Source of the DNA: Agromyces ramosus | Lineage (GTDB): Bacteria; Actinomycetota; Actinomycetes; Actinomycetales; Microbacteriaceae | Reading direction: 5' to 3' | Length of the DNA: 64,000 bases | Assembly (NCBI RefSeq): GCF_030817175.1 | Contig: NZ_JAUSYY010000001.1 | Span: 2,914,001-2,978,000, forward strand | In this document: positions 17,585 to 26,661 of the stretch, in pieces | How positions within the stretch are numbered: the first letter of the stretch is position 1 | Layout: each line of letters begins with the position of its first letter | The notes under the pieces: model-generated | Told to the model about the DNA's origin: nothing | The model's database searches: none | What the model saw: the letters and a program-made list of their open reading frames with translations, nothing else | Made by a program: the position numbers and the translations under genes

Positions 17585-18310
17585 ATGCACGACGCGATCA
17601 TCCTGAGCGGAACGGGCCGGTACGCCGACCCGTGGCATCCGTTCGCCGACACGAGCGAGGCGCTCGCCGACCTCGTGCGCGACGCCGGCTTCACCGTGCG
17701 CATCGCCGACGACCCCGATGCCGCACTCGCTTCGCTCGACGACGCGGCGCGGCTCATCGTCGTGAACGCGGGCGACCCCTTGGGACCGAACGCGAACGCC
17801 GGCGCGGGCGCCGACGGCGACCGACCGGTCCCGCCCGAGGCATCCGTCATCGCCGCGGGCGACGCGGCGCTCGACGCGGCGATCGATCGCGGCATCGGCA
17901 TCCTCGCCGTGCACGCGGCGGCTTCGAGCCTGCGCGACCACACGACGTTCGGACGGGCGCTCGGCGGGCGGTGGCTGCGTGACGTCTCGTGGCATCCGCC
18001 CATCGGCGAGGCGCACGTCCACGTCGTGGGCAACCACGCGATCGTCGAGGGCCTCGACGACTTCACCGTGTTCGACGAGCGCTACACGGGCCTCCGGCTC
18101 CTCGACGTCGTCGAGCCAATCGCCGAGCACACCGAGGGCGGGGTCCGCCATCCGCTCGTGTGGGCCCGGGAGTTCGGCCGTTCGCGGCTCGTCTACGACG
18201 CGCTCGGCCACGATACGCGCTCGTACGAGTCGGCCGGTCACCGCGAGCTCCTCGCGCGCGCACTCGACTGGCTCTCACGGGTGCCGGCCGCGACCGCGGG
18301 CGACGCGTGA
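17585..18310 (+). CDS. ThuA-like domain protein
   Basis: The 241-residue protein starts DAIILSGTGRYADPWHPFADTSEALADLV and contains GIGILAVHAAASSLRD and DEFTVFDERY-like strands of the ThuA (trehalose-utilisation) family, a glutamine-amidotransferase-like fold. Its role in sugar use is not known at the reaction level. The ATG at 17585 follows AGGAGG with six-base spacing; an upstream ATG at 17570 would place that Shine-Dalgarno inside the gene. It overlaps the glycerate kinase start (GTGA). Confidence 0.8.
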   Translation: MHDAIILSGTGRYADPWHPFADTSEALADLVRDAGFTVRIADDPDAALASLDDAARLIVVNAGDPLGPNANAGAGADGDRPVPPEASVIAAGDAALDAAIDRGIGILAVHAAASSLRDHTTFGRALGGRWLRDVSWHPPIGEAHVHVVGNHAIVEGLDDFTVFDERYTGLRLLDVVEPIAEHTEGGVRHPLVWAREFGRSRLVYDALGHDTRSYESAGHRELLARALDWLSRVPAATAGDA

Positions 18311-19395
18311 GCCGCATCGTCATCGCGCCCGACTCGTTCAAGGGCACGGCGAGCGCCGCGGATGCCGCGGCCGCCCTCTCCCGCGGCTGGCACGCTGTGC
18401 GCCCGGGCGACGACGTGGTGCTGCGTCCCATGGCCGACGGCGGCGAGGGCACCATCGACGCGTTCGCCGCGGCGGTGCCCGAGGCGCGGCACATGCCGGT
18501 GACGGTGCGCGGCCCGGTCTCCGAGCCGGTCGGCACCCACTGGCTGCTGCTTCCCGACGGCTCCGGCGTCGTCGAGCTCGCGGCGACCTCGGGCATCACG
18601 CTCCTCGATCCGCTCGCAGCGCTCGACGCGCACACGGCCGGGTTCGGCGAGGCGATCGCCGCGGCGCTCGACCACGGTGTCGACCGGTTGCTGCTCGCGC
18701 TCGGCGGCAGTGCGTCCACCGATGGGGGGGTCGGCGCGCTCGCCGTGCTCGGTGCGCGGTTCCTCGATGCCTCGGGCCGTCCGATCCGGCTCGGCAACCG
18801 CGGGCTCGGCACGCTCGCCCGCGTCGACCTGTCGGGCCTCCGCTCGTTGCCGCCGCGTGGCGCGGTCATCCTGGGCGACGTCGACAACCCGCTGCTCGGT
18901 GCCCGCGGCGCCGCGGCGGTGTTCGGCCCGCAGAAGGGTGCGGATGCCGCGGCGGTCGACGTGCTCGAGTCGAATCTGACACGGCTCGCACGGCTCCTCC
19001 CGGCCGACCCGCAGGCGCCCGGTTCGGGGGCGGCCGGCGGAACCGGCTTCGGACTGCTCGCCTGGGGAGCGCAGATGGGCGGCGGGGCGGGCGTGGTCGC
19101 CGAGGCGATCGGCCTGTCCGGCTCGCTCGCGGGCGCCGCGTTCGTGATCACCGGCGAGGGCCGGTTCGACGGGCAGACCGCGGCGGGCAAGGCCCCTGCC
19201 GAGGTCGTGGCGCTCGCGCGGCAGCTCGGCGTGCCGGTGGCGCTGGCGGCTGGGGCGATCGAGGCCGATCCGGCGATGGCCGGGTTCGCGGCATCCGCCT
19301 CGCTGTCGTTGCTCGCGGGCGGCGCGGCGGCGGCGATGGCCGACACCGTGCACTGGCTCGAGCAGGCCGGCGCGGAGCTCGCTCGCTCGGTGTGA
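18307..19395 (+). CDS. Glycerate 2-kinase (GlxK/GarK type)
   Basis: The 362-residue protein begins VSRIVIAPDSFKGTASA and has the family strands RPMADGGEGT, LGGSASTDGGVGAL, GPQKGAD and ITGEGRFDGQTAAGKAP. Type I glycerate kinases phosphorylate D-glycerate to 2-phosphoglycerate, feeding lower glycolysis. The GTG overlaps the ThuA stop. Glycerate could come from hexarate breakdown or from glyoxylate made in purine catabolism; neither link is proven here. Confidence 0.9.
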   Translation: MSRIVIAPDSFKGTASAADAAAALSRGWHAVRPGDDVVLRPMADGGEGTIDAFAAAVPEARHMPVTVRGPVSEPVGTHWLLLPDGSGVVELAATSGITLLDPLAALDAHTAGFGEAIAAALDHGVDRLLLALGGSASTDGGVGALAVLGARFLDASGRPIRLGNRGLGTLARVDLSGLRSLPPRGAVILGDVDNPLLGARGAAAVFGPQKGADAAAVDVLESNLTRLARLLPADPQAPGSGAAGGTGFGLLAWGAQMGGGAGVVAEAIGLSGSLAGAAFVITGEGRFDGQTAAGKAPAEVVALARQLGVPVALAAGAIEADPAMAGFAASASLSLLAGGAAAAMADTVHWLEQAGAELARSV

Positions 19396-19415
19396 CCCTG
19401 CGTTGTGAAATCGGT

Positions 19416-19546
19416 GGGAATCCGCTTCCCTGGGGGTCGCGCTGCACCCGGTGGCACGCTAGACTCGACCGAGTCGAATCGATTCGAGGCCAGGCACGGC
19501 CAGCGAATCTCCAACGGCGCCCCACGTGGGCGCCGTCCTCCTTTTA
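19416..19546 (+). promoter_or_regulatory. Promoter, palindromic operators and leader terminator upstream of MFS exporter
   Basis: GGGAATCCGCTTCCC lies at 19416-19430. TAGACT at 19460-19465 is a possible -10 and is followed by ACTCGACCGAGT-like and TCGAATCGATTCGA (19474-19487) inverted repeats. A hairpin with 9-base arms at 19514-19522 and 19528-19536, then CCTCCTTTTAT, looks like an intrinsic terminator. It either ends the glycerate kinase transcript or, because it lies downstream of the -10 and 55 bases before the exporter start, attenuates the exporter mRNA. Confidence 0.55.
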
Positions 19547-19600
19547 TCCCGGCGTCCGAGGGCGTGCGCCGCCATCTCCGAGCACGCCCCGGGAACCCGC

Positions 19601-20875
19601 ATGTCCTCAACCGCCTCCATCCCCATCATCCGGCCCGACGACTACAACCGTCCGGCGCACCCCGGCGACCTGCTCAGCCGTCGCCAGCGACTCGTCTACG
19701 TGCTCGTGCTGGGGGCGCTCACCGCACTCGGGCCGTTCACGGTCGACCTCTACCTGCCCGCGTTCCCCGTGCTGCAAGACGAGCTCGGTGTCTCGGCGGC
19801 TGCGGTGCAGCTGACCCTGACCGGCACGATGGTCGGCTTCGGGTTCGGCCAGCTCATCGTCGGCCCGTGGAGCGACAAGGTCGGCCGTCGACTGCCGCTG
19901 ATCCTCGCGACGCTGCTGCACATCGCGGCATCCGTCGGCGCGGCCCTCGCACCCGACATCGCCTGGCTCTCGGCCTTCCGCCTGCTCCAGGGCTTCGGCG
20001 CAGCGGCCGGCGGCGTCGTGGCCATGGCCATGGTGCGCGACCTGTTCGGCGGCAAGCCGCTCGTGCGCATGCTCTCGCGACTCGCCCTCGTCAACGGACT
20101 CGCCCCGGTGCTCGCGCCCGTCATCGGCTCGCAGCTGCTGCAGTTCATGGACTGGCGCGGCGTCTTCTGGGTGCTCGCCGGCTATGGCGTCGTCGTGGTC
20201 GCGTCGGTCGGCCTGCTGATCGTCGAGACGCTCCCCGAGTCCCGGCGGCACGTGGCGGGCCACTCGACGCTGCGCGCACGCTACGCGGCCCTCTTCCGCG
20301 ACCGCGTGTACCTCGGTGCGGCGGTCATCGGCGGCATGACGTTCACCGGGTTGTTCGGCTACCTGTCGACGTCATCGTTCCTGTTCCAGGAGCTGTACGC
20401 CTTCACGGCGCAGCAGTACGGCCTGCTCTTCGCGGTGAACTCGGTCGGCATCATCATCGGCGTGCAGACGAGCTCGCGGCTCATGCGCGGGCGCGTCGCG
20501 CCGCAGTGGATCCTCGCGGTGACCACGATCGTGCACCTCGCGATGGCGGTGGCCATCATGGTGCTCGACACCTCGGGTGCCGGATTCTGGGGCACGGCGA
20601 TCCCGCTCTGGATCTACATCCTCGCGTGCGGCTTCTCGTTCCCGGCCGTGCAGGTGCTCGCGCTCGCCCACCACGGTGCCGAGGCCGGCACCGCCGCCTC
20701 GCTCCTCGGCGCGCTGAACTTCGGGCTCGCCGGACTGATCTCCCCGCTCATCGGCCTCATGGGCGTCGGCAGCGCCGTGCCCATGGCCTTCGTCATGCTG
20801 CTCGCCGCGACCGTCGCGGTGGCGGCGCTCTGGGGACTCGTGCGGCCGAAGACGGTGCCCCCGCTCAGCGACTGA
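19601..20875 (+). CDS. Bcr/CflA-type MFS drug exporter
   Basis: The 424-residue protein has 12 predicted transmembrane helices. The first carries TALGPFTVDLYLPAFPVLQDELG, the signature of the Bcr/CflA (DHA1) subfamily, followed by the MFS loop WSDKVGRRLPL. Relatives expel bicyclomycin, chloramphenicol or other small molecules, and some export sugars or amino acids. ATG 19601 is the first start that fits the hydrophilic N-terminus; the in-frame region upstream overlaps the leader hairpin. Confidence 0.9.
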   Translation: MSSTASIPIIRPDDYNRPAHPGDLLSRRQRLVYVLVLGALTALGPFTVDLYLPAFPVLQDELGVSAAAVQLTLTGTMVGFGFGQLIVGPWSDKVGRRLPLILATLLHIAASVGAALAPDIAWLSAFRLLQGFGAAAGGVVAMAMVRDLFGGKPLVRMLSRLALVNGLAPVLAPVIGSQLLQFMDWRGVFWVLAGYGVVVVASVGLLIVETLPESRRHVAGHSTLRARYAALFRDRVYLGAAVIGGMTFTGLFGYLSTSSFLFQELYAFTAQQYGLLFAVNSVGIIIGVQTSSRLMRGRVAPQWILAVTTIVHLAMAVAIMVLDTSGAGFWGTAIPLWIYILACGFSFPAVQVLALAHHGAEAGTAASLLGALNFGLAGLISPLIGLMGVGSAVPMAFVMLLAATVAVAALWGLVRPKTVPPLSD

Positions 20876-20958
20876 GCGGGGTGTCGGACGCCGCGGCATC
20901 CGTCGACTCAGCCCAGCGGATGACACGGTATGCGGGCGGCCGGCGCTAGCGTGAAGTG

Positions 20959-21702
20959 ATGACCACCCCAGCGAGACGCGACGCCGAGGCGAAGATCGTC
21001 GGTCGCCGTGCGCCCCTCTTCGCCGGCATCGGCGCCCTGTTCATCGCCCTGCTCCTCGGCATCGTGATCGCCGCACGCGAAGGCGGGCTGCCGTTCGAGC
21101 TCGACGAGGAGTGGGCTGAAGACATCGTCGAGATCCGGGGGCCGGTGGGCGACTGGCTCGCCTACGGCATGAACGCGCTCGGCGGCGGAGTCATCGGCGT
21201 GTTCATCGTGCCGATCGGCGCCGCACTGCTGCTGGTGCTGGTGAAGAGACCTTGGGCGGCGCTGTACTTCGTCACGGCCTCGGCGGCGAGCGCCGGCGTC
21301 GTGCAGCTGCTGAAGGAGCTGTTCGGCCGCGCGCGTCCGGAGTACATCATCGTGGCCACCGACACCGGCTCATTCCCGTCGGGGCATGTGGCGAATGCGG
21401 CGACCATCGCGGTCGTCGTCGGCGTGATCGCGCCCCGCGTGTGGGTGTGGGTGCTCGGCGCGGCGTACACCGTGCTCATGGCGCTCAGTCGCACGTACCT
21501 CGGTGCCCACTGGGTGACCGACACCATCGGCGGCGCGCTCGTCGGCGCGGCCGTCGCGCTGCTGCTCTGGGCGGCGTTCGCCTATCCGCTCGAGCGCGAG
21601 CGCCTGGCGTGGGGCGAGCGGCGGCGCCTCGCCTCGTCGTCCGAGCCGCCGCCGCCTGCGGTCGCAACCAGCGAGTCTGCGCCGCCTGCGGCCGACACCT
21701 GA
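20959..21702 (+). CDS. PAP2-family membrane phosphatase
   Basis: The 247-residue protein has several transmembrane helices and the three phosphatase motifs: KELFGRARPE, PSGHVANAA and SRTYLGAHWVTDTIGG, with catalytic His in the second and third. PAP2 enzymes remove phosphate from undecaprenyl-diphosphate or phosphatidic acid on the outer membrane face. The C-terminus is proline-rich and cytoplasmic or wall-facing. ATG 20959 is six bases after TAGCGT, so it is likely leaderless. Confidence 0.9.
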   Translation: MTTPARRDAEAKIVGRRAPLFAGIGALFIALLLGIVIAAREGGLPFELDEEWAEDIVEIRGPVGDWLAYGMNALGGGVIGVFIVPIGAALLLVLVKRPWAALYFVTASAASAGVVQLLKELFGRARPEYIIVATDTGSFPSGHVANAATIAVVVGVIAPRVWVWVLGAAYTVLMALSRTYLGAHWVTDTIGGALVGAAVALLLWAAFAYPLERERLAWGERRRLASSSEPPPPAVATSESAPPAADT

Positions 21703-21772
21703 GCTCGCCGCCCTGGGCTGCCCCCGGTCGCCCCGCTCGCCACCTCGCTCCACCACGCCGTGCGCACGCGCC

Positions 21773-21828
21773 GAGTGGGTCGCAACTGGCCGGAATCCGG
21801 CGCTCATGCCGACAAGTTGCGACCACTC
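21773..21828. repeat. Long intergenic hairpin, copy 1
   Basis: A 56-base inverted repeat with arms of about 23 bases (one bulge, three mismatches) and the 9-base loop CCGGCGCTC. The stem base is GAGTGG/CCACTC. It lies between the convergent PAP2 and LacI genes and has no T-run. It shares stem base, tip and loop size with the element at 21936-21986 while the middle of the stem differs with pairing kept. Confidence 0.7.
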
Positions 21829-21935
21829 GACGTCCGGCGGCGCGTGTCGCGCGCCGGCGCGCGAGCGGGGCCCACCAGATGGCGAAGTGGCGGGGTGCCA
21901 CGTGGGTCGGGCGGCGTGGGTGACGGATGCCACGA

Positions 21936-21986
21936 GAGTGCGCCTCGTGTCGGAATCAGGTCCTCATTCCGACACCAGGCGCACTC
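21936..21986. repeat. Long intergenic hairpin, copy 2
   Basis: A 51-base inverted repeat: 21-base arms with a single mismatch around the 9-base loop CAGGTCCTC. The stem base is GAGTGCGCC/GGCGCACTC and the tip CGGAAT/ATTCCG. The rest of the 355-base gap 21703-22057 shows no gene. Apart from copy 1 I see no further copy in the window. Confidence 0.75.
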
Positions 21987-22057
21987 TCGACGAGGCTCGA
22001 CGCGGGACGGCGTCGGCGACGGATGCCGCGTACGGCGTCTCGGGAGCGGCCAGCCAC

Positions 22058-23080
22058 TCAGAGGCGCGCGGGCGCCGACTCGCGCACGGCGATGCGGTAC
22101 TCGGCGAGGAGCAGCGACGGGGCCGGCAGCGCGTCGGGGTCGTCGGCGTTGATGCGGCGGAGGAGGGTGGCGACGGCCGTGTCGGCGATCCAGCGGCGCC
22201 CGGGGTCGACGGTGGTGAGCGATGGGATCGAGTACTCGGCCTCGTCGAGATCGTCGAAGCCGATGACCGACACGTCGCTCGGCACGCGGATGCCCGTCTC
22301 CTGGAGCACTCGCATGGCGCCGAGCGCGAGGGTGTCGTTCAGGCCGAACACCGCGTCGAACGGCGATCCGCCCTCGAGGATGTCTCGCATCGCCTGCGCG
22401 CCGCCCGACCGGTGCCAGGGCGCCGTGTACCCGATGATGGTGGGATCGTAGTCGAGCCCCGCCGCGTCGAGCGCTTCGCGGTAGCCCTGCAGGCGGAACC
22501 CTGCCGAGCCGATGATCTCGCCCTCGTGGGCGCCGACGACGGCGATGCGGCGCCGGCCCGAGGCGATCAGGAACTCGGTCGCCGCGCGGGCGGCCTCCAC
22601 GTTGTGCATGCTCACGTGGTCGTGCCCGGGGTCGAAGACCCGCTCGCCGAGGAGCACGAGCGGATATGACACGCGGAGCGCTGCGGCATCCGACTGCTCG
22701 ATTCCGAGGGGGCTGAAGATGAGCCCGTCGGTCATGGTGAGGCGGGGGCTGCGCAGCAGTTCGAGCTCTCGGCGGGGATCGCCGCCGGTCTGCTCGACGA
22801 GCACGACGATGCCGGCCGCCTCGGCCGCGGCGATGACGGCGCCGGCGAGCTCGGCGAAGTACGGGAGGCTGAGGTCGGGCACGGCCAGCGCGATGGCGCC
22901 CGTGCGACCCGAGCGGAGGCTGCGCGCCGTGAGGTTGGGCTGGTAGCCGAGCTCGGCGATCGCGTCTTCGACGCGCGACTTCGTGGCAGGCCTGATGTGC
23001 GGATAGTCGTTGATGACGTTCGAGACCGTCTTGATCGAGACGCCGGCGACCCGCGCGACATCGTGCAGTGTGACCGCCAT
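22058..23080 (-). CDS. LacI-family transcriptional regulator of the arabinoside locus
   Basis: The 340-residue protein opens with the LacI DNA-binding domain (VTLHDVARVAGVSIKTVSNVI, then hinge LTARSLRSGRTG) and continues with the effector domain (IALAVPDLSLPYFAELAGAV). The ATG at 23080 has GAGGAGG upstream; a longer frame reaches 23317 but crosses the operators. Palindromes with core CAACGTTG lie between it and the divergent importer genes, so it should repress both. The ligand is probably arabinose or an arabino-oligosaccharide, judged from the GH51/GH43 genes. Confidence 0.92.
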   Translation of the reverse strand: MAVTLHDVARVAGVSIKTVSNVINDYPHIRPATKSRVEDAIAELGYQPNLTARSLRSGRTGAIALAVPDLSLPYFAELAGAVIAAAEAAGIVVLVEQTGGDPRRELELLRSPRLTMTDGLIFSPLGIEQSDAAALRVSYPLVLLGERVFDPGHDHVSMHNVEAARAATEFLIASGRRRIAVVGAHEGEIIGSAGFRLQGYREALDAAGLDYDPTIIGYTAPWHRSGGAQAMRDILEGGSPFDAVFGLNDTLALGAMRVLQETGIRVPSDVSVIGFDDLDEAEYSIPSLTTVDPGRRWIADTAVATLLRRINADDPDALPAPSLLLAEYRIAVRESAPARL

Positions 23081-23104
23081 GGCTCCTCCTCGCTGCCGTA
23101 ACCC

Positions 23105-23220
23105 TACAACGTTGCAACCCGCGTGCCACGGCGACTCCGCGGCACCTGTCCTGGTGCGCTTGACAATGCGGCACACGGTTGTGCACAATGCCTCTACAAC
23201 GTTTACTTTACAACGTTGGA
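23105..23220. promoter_or_regulatory. Importer promoter and three CAACGTTG-type operators
   Basis: TTGACA (23160-23165) and CACAAT (23184-23189), spaced 18 bases, form the plus-strand promoter. Right behind it lie two operators, TACAACGTTTA (23195-23205) and TTACAACGTTGG (23209-23220). A third, CTACAACGTTGCA, lies at about 23104-23116 near the LacI start. The paired sites downstream of the -10 are positioned for tight repression; the third suggests autoregulation or looping. Confidence 0.72.
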
Positions 23221-23322
23221 GAACAACTCGGAACTCGACGCGGAGCCACTGTGCGCGGCGATGACGAGCACCCTTCGCCAGAGACAACGGTGTCCCCAGC
23301 ACCGCGAGAGGAAGCACAGCAA

Positions 23323-24651
23323 ATGAAGTCGAAGCTCCTTGCCGCGACCGGCATCGCCGCCGTAGCGGCCGCAGCCCTCACCGGATGCTCGGGCGGCGAG
23401 CCCGAAGCATCCTGCACCAACGAGATCGTGAATCCCGAGGCCACCCAGGTCAGCGTCTGGGCCTGGTACCCGTCGTTCGAGGCCGTCGTCGACCTCTTCA
23501 ACGAGTCCCACGACGACGTGCAGATCTGCTGGACGAATGCCGGCCAGGGCAACGACGAGTACACGAAGTTCTCGACCGCGATCGAGGCGGGCTCTGGAGC
23601 CCCCGACGTGATCATGCTCGAGGCCGAGGTGCTCTCGAGCTTCTCGATCCGCGATGCGCTCGTCGACCTCTCCGAGTACGGCGCGGGCGACGTCGCGGCC
23701 GACTACACCGAAGGCGCTTGGAAGGATGTCTCGAGCGGCGACGCCGTCTACGCGATCCCGGTCGACGGCGGCCCGATGGGCATGCTCTACCGCCAGGACA
23801 TCCTCGACGAGTACGGCATCCCCGTGCCGACCACGTGGGATGAGTTCGCCGCCGCCGCCCAGGCGCTGAAGGACGCCGGTGCGCCCGGAGTGCTCGCCGA
23901 CTTCCCGACGAACGGCCGCGCCTACAACCAGGCGCTGTTCGCCCAAGCGGGCTCCGTGCCCTTCGAGTACGACAACGCGAAGCCGACCGAGATCGGCATC
24001 GAGGTCAACGACCAGGGCTCGAAGGACGTGCTCGCCTACTGGCAGGGCCTCGTCGACCAGGGCCTCGTCGCCACCGATGACGCGTTCACTGCCGACTACA
24101 ACACGAAGCTCGTCGACGGCAGCTACGCCGTCTACATCGCGGCGGCATGGGGGCCCGGCTACCTCGGCGGCCTCTCCGACGCCGACGCCGACGCCGTCTG
24201 GAAGGCCGCACCGGTCCCGCAGTGGGATCCCGCCAACCCCGTGCAGATCAACTGGGGCGGCTCGACCTTCGCGGTGACGAGTCAGGCGAAGGACCCCGAG
24301 GCGGCGGCCATCGTCGCGAAGGAGGTGTTCGGCACCGAGGAGGCGTGGAAGATCGGCATCGAGGAGGCCGCGCTGTTCCCGCTGTGGAAGCCGGTCCTCG
24401 AGTCCGACTACTTCCGCGACCTCGAGTACCCGTTCTTCGGCGGTCAGCAGATCAACAAGGACGTGTTCCTCCCGGCAGCGGCCGGCTACACCGGATTCAC
24501 GTTCAGCCCCTTCCAGAACTACGCCTACGACCAGCTGACCGAAGAGCTCTTCGCGATGGTCGAGGGTGAGAAGGACTCGGCGGCCGCGCTCGACGACCTC
24601 CAGGCGTCGCTCGAGCAGTACGCGACCGAGCAGGGCTTCACGCTGAACTAG
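23323..24651 (+). CDS. ABC sugar transporter substrate-binding lipoprotein
   Basis: The 442-residue protein has a signal peptide with lipobox AALTGC, then a family-1 solute-binding domain (QVSVWAWYPSFEAVVDLFNE, VIMLEAEVLSSFS). ATG 23323 is preceded by AGAGGAAG; the frame extends upstream over the operators but that cannot be coding. Together with the two permeases downstream and the arabinofuranosidases it probably imports arabino-oligosaccharides. No ATPase gene accompanies it. Confidence 0.93.
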   Translation: MKSKLLAATGIAAVAAAALTGCSGGEPEASCTNEIVNPEATQVSVWAWYPSFEAVVDLFNESHDDVQICWTNAGQGNDEYTKFSTAIEAGSGAPDVIMLEAEVLSSFSIRDALVDLSEYGAGDVAADYTEGAWKDVSSGDAVYAIPVDGGPMGMLYRQDILDEYGIPVPTTWDEFAAAAQALKDAGAPGVLADFPTNGRAYNQALFAQAGSVPFEYDNAKPTEIGIEVNDQGSKDVLAYWQGLVDQGLVATDDAFTADYNTKLVDGSYAVYIAAAWGPGYLGGLSDADADAVWKAAPVPQWDPANPVQINWGGSTFAVTSQAKDPEAAAIVAKEVFGTEEAWKIGIEEAALFPLWKPVLESDYFRDLEYPFFGGQQINKDVFLPAAAGYTGFTFSPFQNYAYDQLTEELFAMVEGEKDSAAALDDLQASLEQYATEQGFTLN

Positions 24652-24659
24652 GCGAGAGC

Positions 24660-24704
24660 GAGCGGATGCCCCGAGCCCGCGACTGCGGCTCGGGGCATCC
24701 GCTC
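24660..24704 (+). terminator. Perfect 18-bp intercistronic hairpin after binding-protein gene
   Basis: Arms at 24660-24677 and 24687-24704 are perfectly complementary over 18 bases with a 9-base loop. No T-run follows. It lies eight bases after the binding-protein stop and 56 bases before the first permease, the same place as the hairpin in the first importer operon, so partial termination or mRNA end protection is likely. Confidence 0.65.
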
Positions 24705-24760
24705 ACGGACACACCACCACGACAGACGACCTCGACGACCTCGACGAAGAGAGCGACCAG

Positions 24761-25714
24761 ATGACCACCCAGCTCACCACCGCGGCACCGCCGGCGCCGG
24801 CCGCGGCTCGGCCGACGCGCCGATCCGGCGGCTCGACGCTGGTGCGACGACGCCAGCGGTGGGGCTGGTTCTTCGTCGTGCCCTTCCTCGTCGTGTTCGC
24901 ACTCTTCCTGATCTTCCCGCTCTGCTATGCGTTCGGCATGAGCCTGTTCACCTCGACGCTCGCGACGGGCACCGACTTCACGGGCTTCGCGAACTATGCG
25001 AAGGCCTTCAGCGACCCGCTGTTCATGGAGGGCCTCCTGCGGGTGCTCGCGTTCGCGGCGGTCATGATCCCCGCCCAGCTGCTCGTGGCGCTCGCGGCCG
25101 CCCTCGTGCTCGATTCGCTCGCGACGTGGGTCTCCAAGCTCTCGCGGCTCCTGATCTTCGCGCCGTACGCCATTCCGGTCGTGATCGGGGCGCTCATGTG
25201 GAGCTTCCTCTACAGCCCCCGCTTCGGCCCGAGCGCGAGCATCTTCGGCCTCGTCGGGCTGCCGACGCCCGACTTCCTCGCCTCCGACACCGTGTTCGGC
25301 AGTCTCGTGAACATCGTCACGTGGCAGTGGGCGGGCTACTACATGGTCGTGATCTACGCGGCGCTCCGCTCGATCGACCCCTCCATCTACGAGGCGGCTC
25401 GCATCGACGGCGCGAACGGCTGGCAGACGGCGACGCGCATCAAGGTGCCGATGATCTCGTCGTCGATGGTCATGGTGATCACCTTCGCCCTCATCGGCAC
25501 GCTGCAGTTCTTCACCGAACCGGTCGTGCTCCGCAACATCGCACAGGGCGCGATCGACGCCGCGTACACGCCGAACATGTACGCGTTCTCCCTCGCTTTC
25601 TCGTACAGCCAGTTCAACTACGCCTCGGCGATCGCCTTCTCGCTCGGCGTGCTGGTGTTCGCAGGCTCCTACGTGTTCCTCTTCCTCACGCGCAAGCAGA
25701 GCGGACTGAAGTGA
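24761..25714 (+). CDS. ABC sugar transporter permease (MalF/UgpA type)
   Basis: The 317-residue protein has six predicted membrane helices after an Ala/Pro-rich N-terminus, and the EAA loop YEAARIDGANGWQTATRIKVP. It pairs with the permease encoded next, whose ATG starts on the last base of this stop codon. The likely cargo is an arabino-oligosaccharide. Confidence 0.92.
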   Translation: MTTQLTTAAPPAPAAARPTRRSGGSTLVRRRQRWGWFFVVPFLVVFALFLIFPLCYAFGMSLFTSTLATGTDFTGFANYAKAFSDPLFMEGLLRVLAFAAVMIPAQLLVALAAALVLDSLATWVSKLSRLLIFAPYAIPVVIGALMWSFLYSPRFGPSASIFGLVGLPTPDFLASDTVFGSLVNIVTWQWAGYYMVVIYAALRSIDPSIYEAARIDGANGWQTATRIKVPMISSSMVMVITFALIGTLQFFTEPVVLRNIAQGAIDAAYTPNMYAFSLAFSYSQFNYASAIAFSLGVLVFAGSYVFLFLTRKQSGLK

Positions 25715-26658
25715 TGACGATCTTCTCCCAGCGCGACGTCGACCTCGCCGAGCCGCTGACCACCTCGACTGGCCTCCCGTCGCACGTCGAACGTGGGCCG
25801 CGTGGCGGGCGGCGCTCCGGCGGCCGCCGAATCGGCTCCCACGTCTTCCTCGTGATCCTCGCGATCTACTTCGTGATCCCCATCTGGTGGCTGTTCGTGG
25901 CCGCCACGAAGAACACGGCCGGGCTGTTCTCGAGCCCCGCCTTCTGGTTCGACGGGAACTTCGCGTTCTTCGAGAACGTGATGGGCCTGTTCACCCACCA
26001 GGGCGGCATCTACTGGCGCTGGCTCGGCAACTCGTTCCTCTACGCCTTCGCGGGCGGCATCGGGGCGACGGTGCTCGCGGTGCTCGCGGGCTACGGCTTC
26101 GCCAAGTACAGCTTCCGCGGCCGCAGTGCGGTGTTCACGGTCATCCTGGGCTCGGTGATGGTGCCGCTCACGGCGCTCGTGATCCCGACGTTCATGCTGC
26201 TCAGCCAGTACGGCATCATCAACACGCCGTGGGCGGTGATCCTGCCGTCGCTGCTCAGCCCGTTCGGCGTGTACCTCATGCGCGTCTATGCGCAGGACGC
26301 CGTGCCCGACGAGATCCTCGAGGCATCCCGCATCGACGGCGCCGGCGAGATCCGCACGTTCTTCACGGTCGCGCTGCCGCTGCTGCGTCCCGCGATCGTG
26401 ACGGTGCTGCTGCTCTCGGTCGTGGGCACGTGGAACAACTTCTTCCTTCCGCTCGCGGTGCTGAACGACGAGATGCTCCTGCCGGTGACGGTGGGCCTGA
26501 ACCGCTGGACGGCGCTCTCGAACGCCGGCGCCGGGGGCGAGCAGGTCTGGAACCTGATCACCTCGGGCTCGTTCATCTCGGTGCTGCCGCTCATCCTGTC
26601 GTTCCTGTTCCTGCAGCGGTACTGGCAGGGCGGGCTCTCGCTCGGCAGCATCAAGTGA
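25714..26658 (+). CDS. ABC sugar transporter permease (MalG/UgpE type)
   Basis: The 314-residue protein has six predicted helices and the EAA loop LEASRIDGAGEIRTFFTVALP. The ATG at 25714 overlaps the previous stop by one base (TGATG). The ending GGLSLGSIK is typical of MalG-like permeases. It completes the importer of the arabinoside locus. Confidence 0.92.
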   Translation: MTIFSQRDVDLAEPLTTSTGLPSHVERGPRGGRRSGGRRIGSHVFLVILAIYFVIPIWWLFVAATKNTAGLFSSPAFWFDGNFAFFENVMGLFTHQGGIYWRWLGNSFLYAFAGGIGATVLAVLAGYGFAKYSFRGRSAVFTVILGSVMVPLTALVIPTFMLLSQYGIINTPWAVILPSLLSPFGVYLMRVYAQDAVPDEILEASRIDGAGEIRTFFTVALPLLRPAIVTVLLLSVVGTWNNFFLPLAVLNDEMLLPVTVGLNRWTALSNAGAGGEQVWNLITSGSFISVLPLILSFLFLQRYWQGGLSLGSIK

Positions 26659-26661
26659 GTG

